Source: Micromussa lordhowensis (taxonomy: Eukaryota; Cnidaria; Anthozoa; Scleractinia; Lobophylliidae). Taken from it: 64,000 bases of DNA. How positions within the stretch are numbered: the stretch's first letter is position 1; each line of letters begins with the position of its first letter. The stretch spans positions 24,445,472-24,509,471 of the forward strand of contig OZ026597.1 in assembly GCA_964020085.1 (NCBI GenBank), written 5' to 3'. Of this stretch, positions 10,401 through 22,200 are shown piece after piece. A program made the translations under genes and the position numbers. The notes beneath the pieces are model-generated. The model was not told the DNA's origin. It saw only the letters and a list, made by a program, of their open reading frames with translations, and ran no database searches.

Positions 10401-13400
10401 CAAAGTCAATAAACCATTCAATTGATGTCACGCAGTCGGTCTCTTGTTTCCTGTTGTCGTGTCACGATACAAAGGTCGGCTCGTGTGTTGGCGCGTCACT
10501 GCTCTTTCAGTTTTCAAGTCGGGCAACACTCTCGGGTCGGCAGATCTTTTTCACGTCTTTTATGGGAAAACATGACAAGAAATCCCACAGCATTGTGAGG
10601 AAAAGTAAAAAGCATTTAGTGCGTAGTTTTTACTTTTGAAACGCTAACGGTTTTGTCTGGTTATGTGTCAATTTTGATAAATGAATGAAACATTTAAAAT
10701 ATGCGACGACCTCTGTCAAGCCTGGTGCCCCTGTGTGCTATGACGTTGCTTCAGAAATCGAGGTTCATTTGTGCTGATGCTTATTTGATCAGCTGAGTTC
10801 CACATGGCGATAGCGCGACGTTTGAATCGACCCTTAGTTGAACTCTTTATCCAAACTATCAACAGTACGTTTAAGTTATCAGCAAAAACACTTCCAAGAA
10901 TTGTGTTCCTGTATGACTGTAAATTTAAGTATGAGACTGAGGAGAGGTACGAAAGCTAGGCCACCGATCGACAATGAAATACGAATACATAGTCCTAAAG
11001 CATGATATTAGTCAAGAAAAACCAAGTATGGGTGAGTTTTGGTCCCTGTAGCGATCTCTGTGACTTTTATTTCTAATGAAGCTATAAGAAACTTATACGT
11101 AAACTTATGCGTGGTTGATCTTCGTTTACGGACACTAACAATATTACTGACTGCATCGCACAAATTTAGTACGACAGCGACATTTGTATTATAGCAAAAA
11201 AGCGACAGCGACATTTGTCCCTTACCAAACAAGTGACAGGTGGGTTGGCAAACAAGCGACAAAGCGACATCAAACCCCCCCTTGGAAGGCCTCTTTTCTC
11301 AAAGTACAAAATGTGATGGCGTCCACACAAACTGTATCTTCCATTTCATCAACTTCTTCATTGGACATTCCATCTAATGAGCCAAGCTGATTATCAATTT
11401 CGGGATGTGAATCTTTTTCGCCATTTAGAAGGGCAGGTACTCTGAATAGTTACCTCTTCTGTCAAAACTATATGCGTGGCTGGCTATGCTTGGTAGTTCC
11501 TTGATGTTGCAGTTGAAACTCCTTGTTGTTGATGTAACTCACACCCATAAAACCCAATAGTGTTACAGCTTTGAAGATCAAAGCAATAGGTGACTCAAAA
11601 CTTTAAGACAGCCCTGGGGCTGTGTGGGTTTAGTCATGAAGTTTATTTTTTGGTCTGCAAGAAAGCATGTTCTGCAACGATCTCAAGCTGCAGGTCTATG
11701 AAAAACAGTTGACGATAAGATGAGCATTTGTCATGATTGATAAGCTATGTGCTTTGTACTCTAATAAAGCACGAGATCACACTTGTTAAGTTAGCACTTT
11801 ATTCAATTTACATGTAGTTTTTAGTTCTGTTATTCTCATAGCCACTATTTTTTGTTTCCTTCTTTGTTACAGTGATGAAAGAACAATGGGAGAATCAGTT
11901 GCGTTAGGAGCATGTGCAAGAACTATAGCAGGAATCACTCTGTTGCCAGTCACTGTAGTTAAAACAAGATTTGAGGTAAACTTCATTAAATGTTTGGGGG
12001 TGAAATGTTCACTAAGGTTGTCTGATGTGTGATCATCGGAAGATAGAATAAATAAATTTTTATCTAATAATTTGGTGTTAATCTCCTTGATTCTAGAGTG
12101 GATTTTATGGATATAACAGTATGCTACATGCATTGACGTCAATTTGGAAAAGGGAAGGAGGAAAAGGTTAGGCAGCAGTGATAATTTGGTCTTTGGATTA
12201 GTTAATAAGGTTTTGACATTTTGTGAGATATCACTTGGTAATGAAAATCTGTTGGCAAAAATGTTAAATATTGTTTGCTTTTTGTCATAGGCTTGTATAG
12301 TGGGTTGCTGGCAACAATTGCACGGGATGCTCCATTTTCAGGAGTGTATTTGATGTTTTACACCGAGATAAAGAGGCAGGCAAAGAATGGTAAGGAGACA
12401 TTTTCAAATAAGTGCAGCTAGCCAAGACTGTGGAAAGAGTCTAAGAAAAATTACAACGAGCCCAAAGGTTCCTAACCACAAAATCCTTGGTATCCAGCGC
12501 TTAAAATGCCCTTGTTAATCTTTGGATGAAGGTGGGTCTCTGACCTGTGACTCAGAAAAATATTGCTTTGTATCATACCTTAAACAGATGTTTAATGAGT
12601 GTCTCTTGTCTATCAGAACTTGGCACACCTGAACTGAGCTCATTTGAGACATTCACCTGCGGTGCATTTGCTGGCATCATGGCATCTGTTGTAACTCAGC
12701 CAGCAGATGTGGTGAAGACAAGACTTCAGTTGTTTCCATACAAGTACAGAAGTACTGGCAGTGCTGTCTTTTCTGTATTCAAGGTAATAAAAATGTATCT
12801 CAAATATGAAGCTTTTTGTAACGTCCAACAGCAGCTATTTTTTCAATCAAACCACCCCAGAAGGCATTGCACTTTTCAATAACACCAAACAGACAAGCCA
12901 GAAAAATTTCTGCTGATTAAGGCAGATTCCCCTGAAGTTTTGAGCAATAAAGACAAAAATAAAGTTAACAAAAGACCTCATTGCATGGTAACATTTTGAA
13001 TACAGTTGGGAAGAACTTATCAAGATTTTATAGGGCTGTCATTAATTTTTGAGTCAACTGCAGCCATAATCTTCACACCTGTAACAAACTTGTTACCTTT
13101 TAGCTGAATTTTATCAACTATAGTCCCGTACATCAAGGACTCATCAAACAAACTCAGCCATAGTAGGTGTTGTGGGTTACAGCTCTTATTGACAGCCCTG
13201 CTTTAGCTATCAAGCTGACCCCACAAGAGAAAATTGGATTTGAAGTTGTCCTTATTTTGATTAAAAAATGGATCTTTCATGTTAGTTCAAAACAAAATAA
13301 TACAAACTTTGAGCCTTTTTACAAGGTTTGACCTTAACTTTCTCAAGAATGCTTGAAAATGTAATTGCAGGGTCACTCGGAGGAATGAATTGAACTGACA

Positions 13401-14161
13401 TGTTCAAAATAGTATTTTTAAAAATGTTACCATGCTATGAATAGATTTTTGATAAGGAATTTTTGCACGTATTGCTTGAACATTGATTGGAGTCTGTCTT
13501 GACACTTCTATAAGAACTCAGATATTTCTAGAAGTAAAAACAATGCGCTAGAAGTAGGTAGATATGCAGCACTTATTGTAACAATGAAACACTTTCTAAT
13601 ATGTTCTCCTTAGACAAATGGAGTACAAGGACTATTCAAGGGTTTAGTTCCCCGTACTCTGAGAAGAACTCTTATGGCAGCTTTATCCTGGACTGTTTAT
13701 GAGCAGGTATGTTCATCCGATAGTCTTTAATTACTATAATTGCTGTAAAGTGTCAGAACTTTAATAATACATCAGATCTTTTGTTGGACATTCTACCAAG
13801 TTTGATAGTTGTATCGTATTTGTGGCTTGCTTTTAGAAATAAGAATTGAAAGGAACAACAAGGTACATGTACGACAAGGTATTTTATCTTGGACTCTACC
13901 CAATAAAATTCATTTGACTGGAGGAAAAAACTGTCCAAAAACAGTGAACATTGTCTAGTGGGTCTTTGCCTCTTTTATCAGTGGCACTTTCAAAAGTATT
14001 GGCTATGACCAGATATTTATCCCTTTTATATCTTATGAAGTGATGCTTTTGGATGGCATATGTAAAATTCAAGTCCCATTATTTGATGTTGCTCTTGAAG
14101 AAACTGATTAATTTCTTCATTTTCTTTGCAGCTTTCAAGGAAACTTGGGTTAACAACATGA
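7487..14161 (+). CDS. SLC25A38: Mitochondrial glycine transporter, SLC25A38-like
   Basis: Ten coding exons: 7487-7513, 7660-7784, 7876-7957, 8048-8118, 11873-11975, 12097-12166, 12291-12389, 12617-12783, 13614-13706, 14132-14161. Phases chain without conflict and sum to 867 nt (288 aa plus stop), close to the roughly 300 aa of the vertebrate protein. Three mitochondrial-carrier repeats are visible: PLDLVK (about 32-37), PVTVVK (127-132) and PADVVK (221-226), each followed by TR. The neutral residue in the second signature, the RDAPFSG(V)YLMFY segment and the C-terminal [13 protein letters not shown] are specific to SLC25A38. The family imports glycine across the inner mitochondrial membrane for 5-aminolevulinate and haem synthesis. 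The start is supported by an in-frame TGA directly upstream of the ATG. Intron 4 is expanded to 3.75 kb by two transposons. A likely polyadenylation signal AATAAA is at 15332. Confidence 0.93.
8938..9851. mobile_element. TTAA-flanked non-autonomous DNA transposon (piggyBac-type target), SLC25A38 intron 4
   Basis: Ends are exact inverted repeats: GGTTACTATGCACCTTCAG on the left, CTGAAGGTGCATAGTAACC on the right, each bordered by TTAA (8934-8937, 9852-9855). TTAA duplication is typical of piggyBac-type insertion; Kolobok elements also use it. No transposase domain is recognisable. A 150-codon open frame (9171-9623, +) lies wholly inside. I do not recognise it, and it is rich in F, K and S. Confidence 0.8.
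10123..11293. mobile_element. TIR element studded with GCGACA motifs, SLC25A38 intron 4
   Basis: Inverted ends GAGGCCTTCCAAGGGG and CCCCCTTGGAAGGCCTC enclose 1.17 kb. The hexamer GCGACA occurs about ten times, in two clusters: roughly 10144-10310 and 11170-11270. A 46-bp unit (AATAAACCATTACAAAGTCA...) is duplicated at 10343-10434. No coding capacity is recognised and no clear target-site duplication is visible, so the superfamily is left open. Confidence 0.6.
10343..10434. repeat. 46-bp tandem duplication inside the GCGACA element
   Basis: Two direct copies begin AATAAACCAT(A/T)ACAAAG and continue TCAATAAACCATT(G/C)AATTG, each ending near TCACGC. A shorter AATAAACCAT repeat occurs within each unit. 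Confidence 0.8.
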
Positions 14162-16294
14162 CATGCAAGAAAAGAAAGTACTTTCTAAAGATGCTTGATT
14201 CTTCTTCTACTCAGAAACTGGAAGAGCAGAAAATCCAAAAGAAGGATACTGGTCACAGAAATTGTGTGCCAACAAGTAAAACAGGCACTAGTGAAACACA
14301 AAACACCTATTGTGCCTACAGGTGTATGCACACCACATGATGAGGAGGCAATAGACAGCCTTTTGTGCAACAATGAAAATATGACAGTTTTGCCCTTGAC
14401 AAGATAATAATTTTACCACACTTTAAGGATATGAAAAGTATTGATATACTTTCAGAGGAAGAGGTAGTAGCTACCACTTTAAAAGGAATTTTTACAAATA
14501 ATTGGTTTTATTATGCACAATCTGCTGGAGTTAAGTACCGGTAACTTGTTTTTAAGTTATTGGGGCTCATCTGTTAACTTTTCAAAGCCTACTGGGGCAA
14601 ACATGGAAAGGAAAGCATTTGCTTTACTTAGAAGTGAAAAGAGTAAATTAATCATTAGTGAGCTTTGTTCCGTACTGTCATCACATCAGTATTTCAACTA
14701 CTGTTGTGAACTGGTCATTGTTTATGGTATGTATGTAAAGTACTATGGTAATAAATTTAGTCAAACCTCTTTTAAGGCCAGGAAAAGTTTCCGCACACTT
14801 ACAGAAGTACCGGTAGTTTTCATGGAGGCGGTCATTCTAAGTGTCTGGTGACATAAGGTGTCCAACTATAAGCAGTGGTGGAGATTCCACTGTTGTTGTT
14901 TTTTTTTTCAAGTAGAGAACTAAGTTCAAAAATTGTGAGTTGTATATCCTTTCCTTTTTGAATTATGAAATAAGAAATGGAAATTTGAAAGAATATGTCC
15001 TTTCAGCTGTTTGTGCTCTGTGACATTTTCTACACTATGTTGCATTTTTCTTACTTTGTACTGCTCTATATTTTACAAAGGGAAAAGAGAACTGCTTACA
15101 TCTAAGCATTTGCTAGCATTAAGTTTGTTTGGAGTAACTACCTCTTCCTGTTAAACTCAAATGCATGTTTGCCATGCAATCTATTTTGTCTACTTATATG
15201 TATATATTGTGCATAGAAATGCATAGAAAAATTATTGTGGATATATTTATATTGATAATGATGGTGAATTATCTGACATTTTGGATTTTTAAAATTTTTA
15301 TTTCTTAAATTGGTTAAATATAATTTAACGCAATAAATAACTGTGTCATGTTTGGTTGCATTATCTCCCCTTTACTGTTACTTCACCTTTTAATAAATTT
15401 AAAACTCTGTATATATTCTTATCCCAGCAAAACATCGTGTTTGACACTGCTGCCAGCCATAGTTTTTATTATGGTAACAATCAATGAACTATGAAAGGAA
15501 GGCATTTTCTGAACTTTGTCTTTTATGCTTCCTCAAGCTGAAACTCCAGCTGGCAAAAGCAGTGTGGATGCAACAATATCTGCTTAATATTGACAGATTG
15601 AAGTCATGTGATGAAATGGTGGACTTTGTCATGGAGTTGACAAATTGCTGTTACTAATATTAGTGCTCTGTAAGGCAGAGAATTTCGTCTGCCTAGTTCA
15701 GTTTGAAGATTCCCCTTGTCACTGTCAAAAATCATTATGTCTATATTGATGGGTAATAAATAGATATAATCTCTGTAGCATCGATGAATAGGCTATTTCC
15801 GAGTTCCCTTGTGCCTCGAGTCTTAGTGCAAAACCATTCAAATGAAAATATGTTTGATTTGCATGAGGTGGAACTCATTTTCATGTGAATTGCTTTGCAC
15901 TTAGACTTTGGTCATCGATTAATCATTGATTACTCATTGAAAATCAACAATAATCAATGACAAAAAAGTTGATTACCCATCATACATTGATGTCACTGAT
16001 CATCAACTAGTTTTGTCTAGTATTAATTTTACCATGTTGATTTGAGAAGCTGGTCAGATTTTTAGCCCTCTATTAGATTTGCATAAAGCACAGAAAAATT
16101 TCGGTAAAACGGAAGAGTTTCGAAGAATCTTATTAGCATAATTTTTAAAATAGAAGAAATCGAAATATAACGGCAAATTGCATAACCACCAGTTCTTTGT
16201 GACGTCATTTTATCTTATTGTTCTTCTCTGTTATTACCGAGGACAACTCGAGGAACTGGGTCGAGCCGCCGAGTAAATTTCAGCAAAAAGCAAC
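14162..16294. other. SLC25A38 3' UTR and SLC25A38-PIAS intergenic region
   Basis: A+T-rich 3' UTR with a candidate AATAAA at 15332 and TAATAAAT near 15390. No supported exon. Short open frames here (for example around 14513-14851) lack splice support and family similarity. The PIAS 5' UTR and promoter occupy the right end, without an obvious TATA box. Confidence 0.6.
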
Positions 16295-19200
16295 ATGGAC
16301 GAATTGGCAGATCTTCGGGTAAGAAAAAGCCGTCGAAATTTGCTTCTTTGGCGTGTGTTCATGGAATGGTAGTGTACATTTTGAGTATGAAACCTGTTTC
16401 TTTCTATACAGCACATGTTATTGAGTTTTCGCGTCTCGGAACTTCAATCATTACTCGGTTTTGCGGGACGGTCAAAGTCGGGAAGAAAGCATGAACTTAT
16501 GGGTCGGGCCCTTCAAATGTTGAAAAGCGACGGAAACAATCCTGTTAGAAAGAAATTACGGGAGTTATACGAGAGACGATGTCCTCGGAAAGTTGTTGTG
16601 CCTCAACCTCAACCTCGAGCTGTCATGCCTCAACCAGTTCAACGTTCTTCGGCAATCAATTCAGACACAACCGGCGTTCCTGTTCATCCGGATGTTCGAC
16701 TTTCCCAATTGCCTTTCTTTGAACATATCGACGATTTAGTGAGACCAACAAGCTTAGGTAAGTCTCGTTTTTTTTTCACGAATCGTATCCACATCGGAAA
16801 TTAAGCTTTCTTTGTGGTTTTTAGGTTTTTTGACCGTGTACACTTACCAGGGTCTATTAACGCGTTGTGTATTTTTCTGGAGATTTCTTTGATGCGTCAT
16901 ATTTTGTCACCTCGTTCAGAAAGCGGTAGTTAAGAAGCGTCGAGGATTTGGGCCAGTGTTTTTGAAAACAATGCCAACCTCGAATTTTAGGACTGAACAT
17001 GCATGTCCAGGCTTAGTTTAATGACCTACGTACATTCAAAATCACGCACTGCAGTTTTTATTCGTTCCAGAAGAGAAATCATACAACGAAAACATGACCG
17101 CACATTTCAATATATATAAGCTTACGCTTACTCGTAATACGAAAATTTTTATTTGATACAGCCCTGGGTTAAAGGTATAGTAAAGTAATAAATATTGTTG
17201 CTTGAATTGACTGAGCAATCGGTGTTATTAATATGATGACTTTTTTCATAACATAATCCAAACGAGTTTAGTAACGTTATTACGTTACTGTTCTCTTTAC
17301 ATGTTTTGTTTTGTTCAGTTCTGTTTACTTTGTTCTTCGTGCTGATACATACTGTATTGGTTGTGTTTGTGAAGAGAGATAAAAAAGGGAAAAAACTCGA
17401 GTCGTTAGGATCTTATGTATATAGATTGAAGTTGACTCAAAGTAATTTCAGGGGAAAAAAGCAGTTCTGTACAGGTCTAAAGTTGGTAATGACTGTTAGT
17501 AACAATGTGTTGCAGGTACCTCTTTTTATTGTAAGCTAATAATTTTTACAAATGGAAAATCAACATCAAATAAACCTCAAGCAGTCCAATAATGTTACAC
17601 AGTACCTCCGTCAATGCCTGTGTCACCTTAAGTGATCAAAATTTCTAAAGGATCTTCATGTGATAAATCTGCACCTAAAGGTCAATGTGTGGTTCCAGAA
17701 AATATCCATCCCCCCCCCCCCCCGCCACGGAAGGGAATGGAAATTCCGGGGGGTGGGGGGTGTCATAGGCCCAGGAATTTCTGGAGGGGGGGGTGGGGAA
17801 AAGGATGTTGTTTTGATGGCCGGTCTCAATTTTCTTACTGTTGTACGTAATGTTTCGTTGTTTGCATTGACCTTTGTCGAGTCACGAACGCAGAAAAAAT
17901 AAATCTCGCTAATTTAAAGCACAAGATGAATATTTTTGTGTTGGTTAGGCTCGATATTCTGTCGCTGCAAGAGTCCGCAATTTCCTGAGTTGCGGCTAGA
18001 GATCGAATCGCTTGTTGTGGAAAATAGACGTGTGAATCGTGACTGATTGAAAATATATGTTTGTTGCAATTGACCAAATACTTCTGTCACTCCTATCTGT
18101 ATCGTCTCAGCTGGAAGGTTTTATTTGCATTTTTAAGTTGTCGTCGCAAGCGTGAAAAATAGCGTTTGAACTGAAAGAGTACACAACATCGAATTAGCAG
18201 AAATTCGGAATCGGTAGATAACAGACCTATTATCTCGTTAACAATGATTCTTGAACGAGTAAAACAGAACATTAACAATTCTAGTTCAGCGGGTAAATAT
18301 ATTTTTTAAGCGAGCCGCGTGCAATAGAAATCAGCAGAAATTATCACATAAATAAATGACTTTGCTGCTCCAATATTTCCGCATAAAAGCCGAGGTCAAA
18401 GAGCAAAAAAGCGTTGGACACCCGTTTTAAATCACGCAGAAATCATAACATTTACATTCAAGCCTAAAGTAATCCTGAATGATATCGAGTAACATAAATC
18501 CATTCACACAAGTTTTGTTTACATTCCATCAAGTAGAGTGTGAAGCTATTGTTTCCAAATGCAAGCACGGTGCTTAAACGTCATTTTCGACATAACTTTG
18601 AATGAAAAAAAGTGTTTTATAAAAATTTTACAGGTTCAAGCAGATTTTCAGAGGTGCAGCACAAGGCTGTTTGCCATAGGCTAACGCCATCAGAAATATA
18701 TTGCCGGCAAAGTTAAATTATGCAAATTTCGAAATCGGCGACATGTCAAATTTTCACTGCCAGTTGTCGCGAAAAAGATCTAATCACATTGAACGGCTAC
18801 AAAAGTCGAAGACGCATTCTTATAAATTTAACTTAGTAGAAACGTTAAAGAACAGTAACATCTTTGTTGAAGGCCCGGAAAGTTATGATTTTCCAGCTTC
18901 CAAATGAAATTGAATCTTTCAGATATATACGTACAACGATTTGATCCGCCTAAATTTGAAACAAAACAGGCACTGAAAAATTAATTATGTTGTTTTGATT
19001 GTTTTGCTTTATAAACTGGTGCGGTGTAAAGCGTTTCTTGTGAGCATTTCTCTCTCAACGGTCTTGGAAATGAACTTTTTTAGTAACCGCTGTTTTGCCT
19101 AAATTATGAAGCGGAATTGACGGGATTAAATCTATAATTTTCATATCGCAAATTCTCGGCGACGTACCTTCTGGCAATGTGTTACTCACAGTTTTTCGGG

Positions 19201-22200
19201 AAAAAAAGATAAAGATCAAAATCCGGTATCTTGCACTAAAAAAATAGCTTATTTTTGGTTTCCACAAGGAATGGTAATATTTCCAGGGGGTGAGAGGCTA
19301 AAATGGAATTTCCGGAAGGGAGGGGGGTCTATCCTGGGAGCCGATTTTGGAAAATCCAGACGGGGGAGGGGTCATACGAAAAATCCCTTCCGTGGGGGGT
19401 ATGGATATTTTCTGGAACCACACAATATAACATTAAGATAACAGTCGTTCCTTTCATGTTCCATTACATTTCTATAGAGCAATATTTACATGCTTGGAAA
19501 TATTCTTTAAACCGTGCATGAGCTTGACTCGGATGTGTACAATTTTTTTAAACCAAGAACCGAACTGAAATTGATCAGAGTGGAGTACTATCCACGAGTA
19601 ATTTGTAGTGCAGAGCTGACGTTGCGACCCCTGGGGTCACCAATGAGACCGACTGTTTTTCACTGGCATCTAACTTTTCACGCTTTTCACTAAAATACTT
19701 TTGCTGGCGACTAAATGTGAAAACTTAGGAGCCAGCGGGCCCCAAGATTTTTTTTGTGAAAGTCGAACCCTGCTGCAGAGTGGTTGGTAGTTTCAATGTT
19801 AGCTGAGGGCAGGGTGGAGAACAGGGCTGATAACTCTAAGCTCCATTTACTAATAAATCATATCAATAACAAGAGTCAAAGGTAGGAAGCCTCTGAGAAC
19901 TGTGGATTAGTAAAAAACTCTGTAAGTATATTCCAGCTTGGTTAAATTACGCAAGCAACTTCAGTTTGCCCCTTTATGGAATAAAAGTCCTGCAGTGTGG
20001 TCCATTGGGTTTCAGAGGGCTACTGTGGCTTATTGTGTGTATGGGTACAAAATAAAGGTGCAAATTACATTATGAAGATGTAAAATGTTTTTTAAGTTCT
20101 AAATCCAGTAGAGCCTCCTTGCACTAGTAGAAGTGATGTTGAACAACATTTGTTGCAAGTGGAGGTTAGGTGACCAGGGAAAACAAACCCAATACTTGTT
20201 CTCTAACCTGAGCCCAATGATGTAAGACCGTCCACATGACAGGCACTGCCTGCAACCTCAGCCATGAGCCCGCCACAACCGCAGAGAACCCAGGCACCAG
20301 TCACACTGCAACAAGAATTTCAGTGGAAAAGTAAAATTATAGTAACCAGTAAATACTAGGTAATGAAAAATTTAAGTAAATCCAAAAAAACTCCCCAAAG
20401 GAAGGTTGGAAGGGCAAGAAACACACAGAAAGCACAAACATCTGTCTGGTACAACGCAACACACAAGGTAAATTGTGATTTAAGTACGAAATGATGCAAG
20501 CCTGAGCCACATGGAAGACTGCTTACTATTGCTAAGACTGGGAACCCAGCAACTGAAGTCGCTTACTGTTCAGTGATGAAATGGACCCACAAGGGCCACA
20601 AACCACGAGAATACATATCAAGACATGCCTGGAAGTCCCTACTGCTAAAAGATGCTTTAAATGCTAACCACTGACGCCAACAAAATGCTATAAAAACACT
20701 TACAAACTCCTACAGATTCCAGCCAACAAATACTAACAAATGCCTCCTGCTCCTCATAGTAAACTCTGTTAAAATATATTTAAAAATAATTACATTTAGT
20801 TTTGCTTTTAGTTCCTCGTGGAATGTCACAGTTTCAAGAAGCTTATGTCATGTTCCATTTTACACCAAGCCAAGTTCAACTTATAAGTAATTCAGGGTAA
20901 GTCTGCCATTATTAGACTATTTACAGTGTCATTGCTTTTATCTCAATACTACATTTAAGTACAGTTTTTGACATACTTACAGGGATCCATATTCATTTTT
21001 TCTCAAAGTCGTCAGCCAGGCAAGTATTCCAAAAAACATGCCTGCCCTGGCAAAATTTTGGTTGCCCTTTCAAAAGTGAAGAATTATAGGTAAAAAAAGG
21101 CGACAGAATGGCTGCATGTTAAAAAACCTTTGTGCACGCTGCCGTTCCTCCTTTTCATATTTTGCTTGTTTTTCGCCAGCTTCATTTTTTTTTTCTTGGC
21201 TGGAGGTGCCGATACGCCATCCAAATATCGCCACATGTTGTTTTCACGATCAGCTGTCAAGCCACGTTTTCGCGTTTGAATGCTGCAGTACATCACAGAA
21301 ATAACAGCGGTTGACAACATGAAAATTGAGCCTGCAATGTGACTCATGAAAATACCGCATTGTCAACCATGGCGCCCAAAATTATGATTTGATCGCGAAA
21401 GAAAGCTGCGAATTTGTCTCTGTTTTTTGAAAGTTCCAGTTGGATTAGGATTCGATAGAAGGCAGGTACTTATATGCAAATTACGGACTCAGATTTTACT
21501 CGTCCAAAGGACGAGTATTCTTGGTTTTCACGTGACGTCATCAATACTCTAAAATGTAAAATCACTGAGCCCCTGAGTTTTCAGCTTTCTTTGGTCATTA
21601 AACATGCTAAATATATTTACTTTTGAAGGTTTTCAGTTCAATAGCAACCTTTGCTTTTATAGTAGGGCATTTTGAAATTCGGTGTTTTCACGCCACAGGA
21701 TATCAAAGATGGCCTAGAATGTGTCACATATGCCTGAAAAAAAATTACTCATTCAGTGATTTTTAGCAATCTAAACTGTTGTGATATTGTGAAAAGTGTT
21801 AATGTGAATATCTGCTAGCTCAAAATGGCGAACGGATCGATTTTTATGGCAGAATTCAATTTTCCCAGATGTTTTCATTGATTTCCGGCCGCCATTACTG
21901 TGTCCCTCTCCAGGACACAACTATGGCGTTTCCATACTGAGCTCTATAAATTTGTGTAAAACATTTTGACGGCTAACTCAAGTACGAAGCATCGCAAAGA
22001 TCTGAGACTCGGCAAAGTAGATAAGCTATTAATCTCCTATAATATCACCAATTCTTGACTGTTTTTATGCAACTTTTTCGTTGCATGACAGTGAAAACCA
22101 GCAATTCAAGTTATTTTGGTCGTCCGTACGATGTTTTGGTTGTCTCGGACGACCAGACGACTGCGAATATGGATCCCTGTACTTAGGTAGCATATCAGGT

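Noticed and set aside
14053..14340. 95-codon frame at the SLC25A38 3' end
   Set aside because: The true last exon uses another frame and stops at 14161; this frame has no support.
14513..14851. 112-codon frame downstream of SLC25A38
   Set aside because: It sits in AT-rich 3' UTR with no similarity or splice sites.
17632..17902. Frames running through C- and G-runs
   Set aside because: They are low-complexity translation of the left end of a transposon.
19602..19780. Possible CAGRG-ended element (CAGAGCTGACG ... CGAACCCTG)
   Set aside because: Ends match over only a few bases and no duplication is visible.
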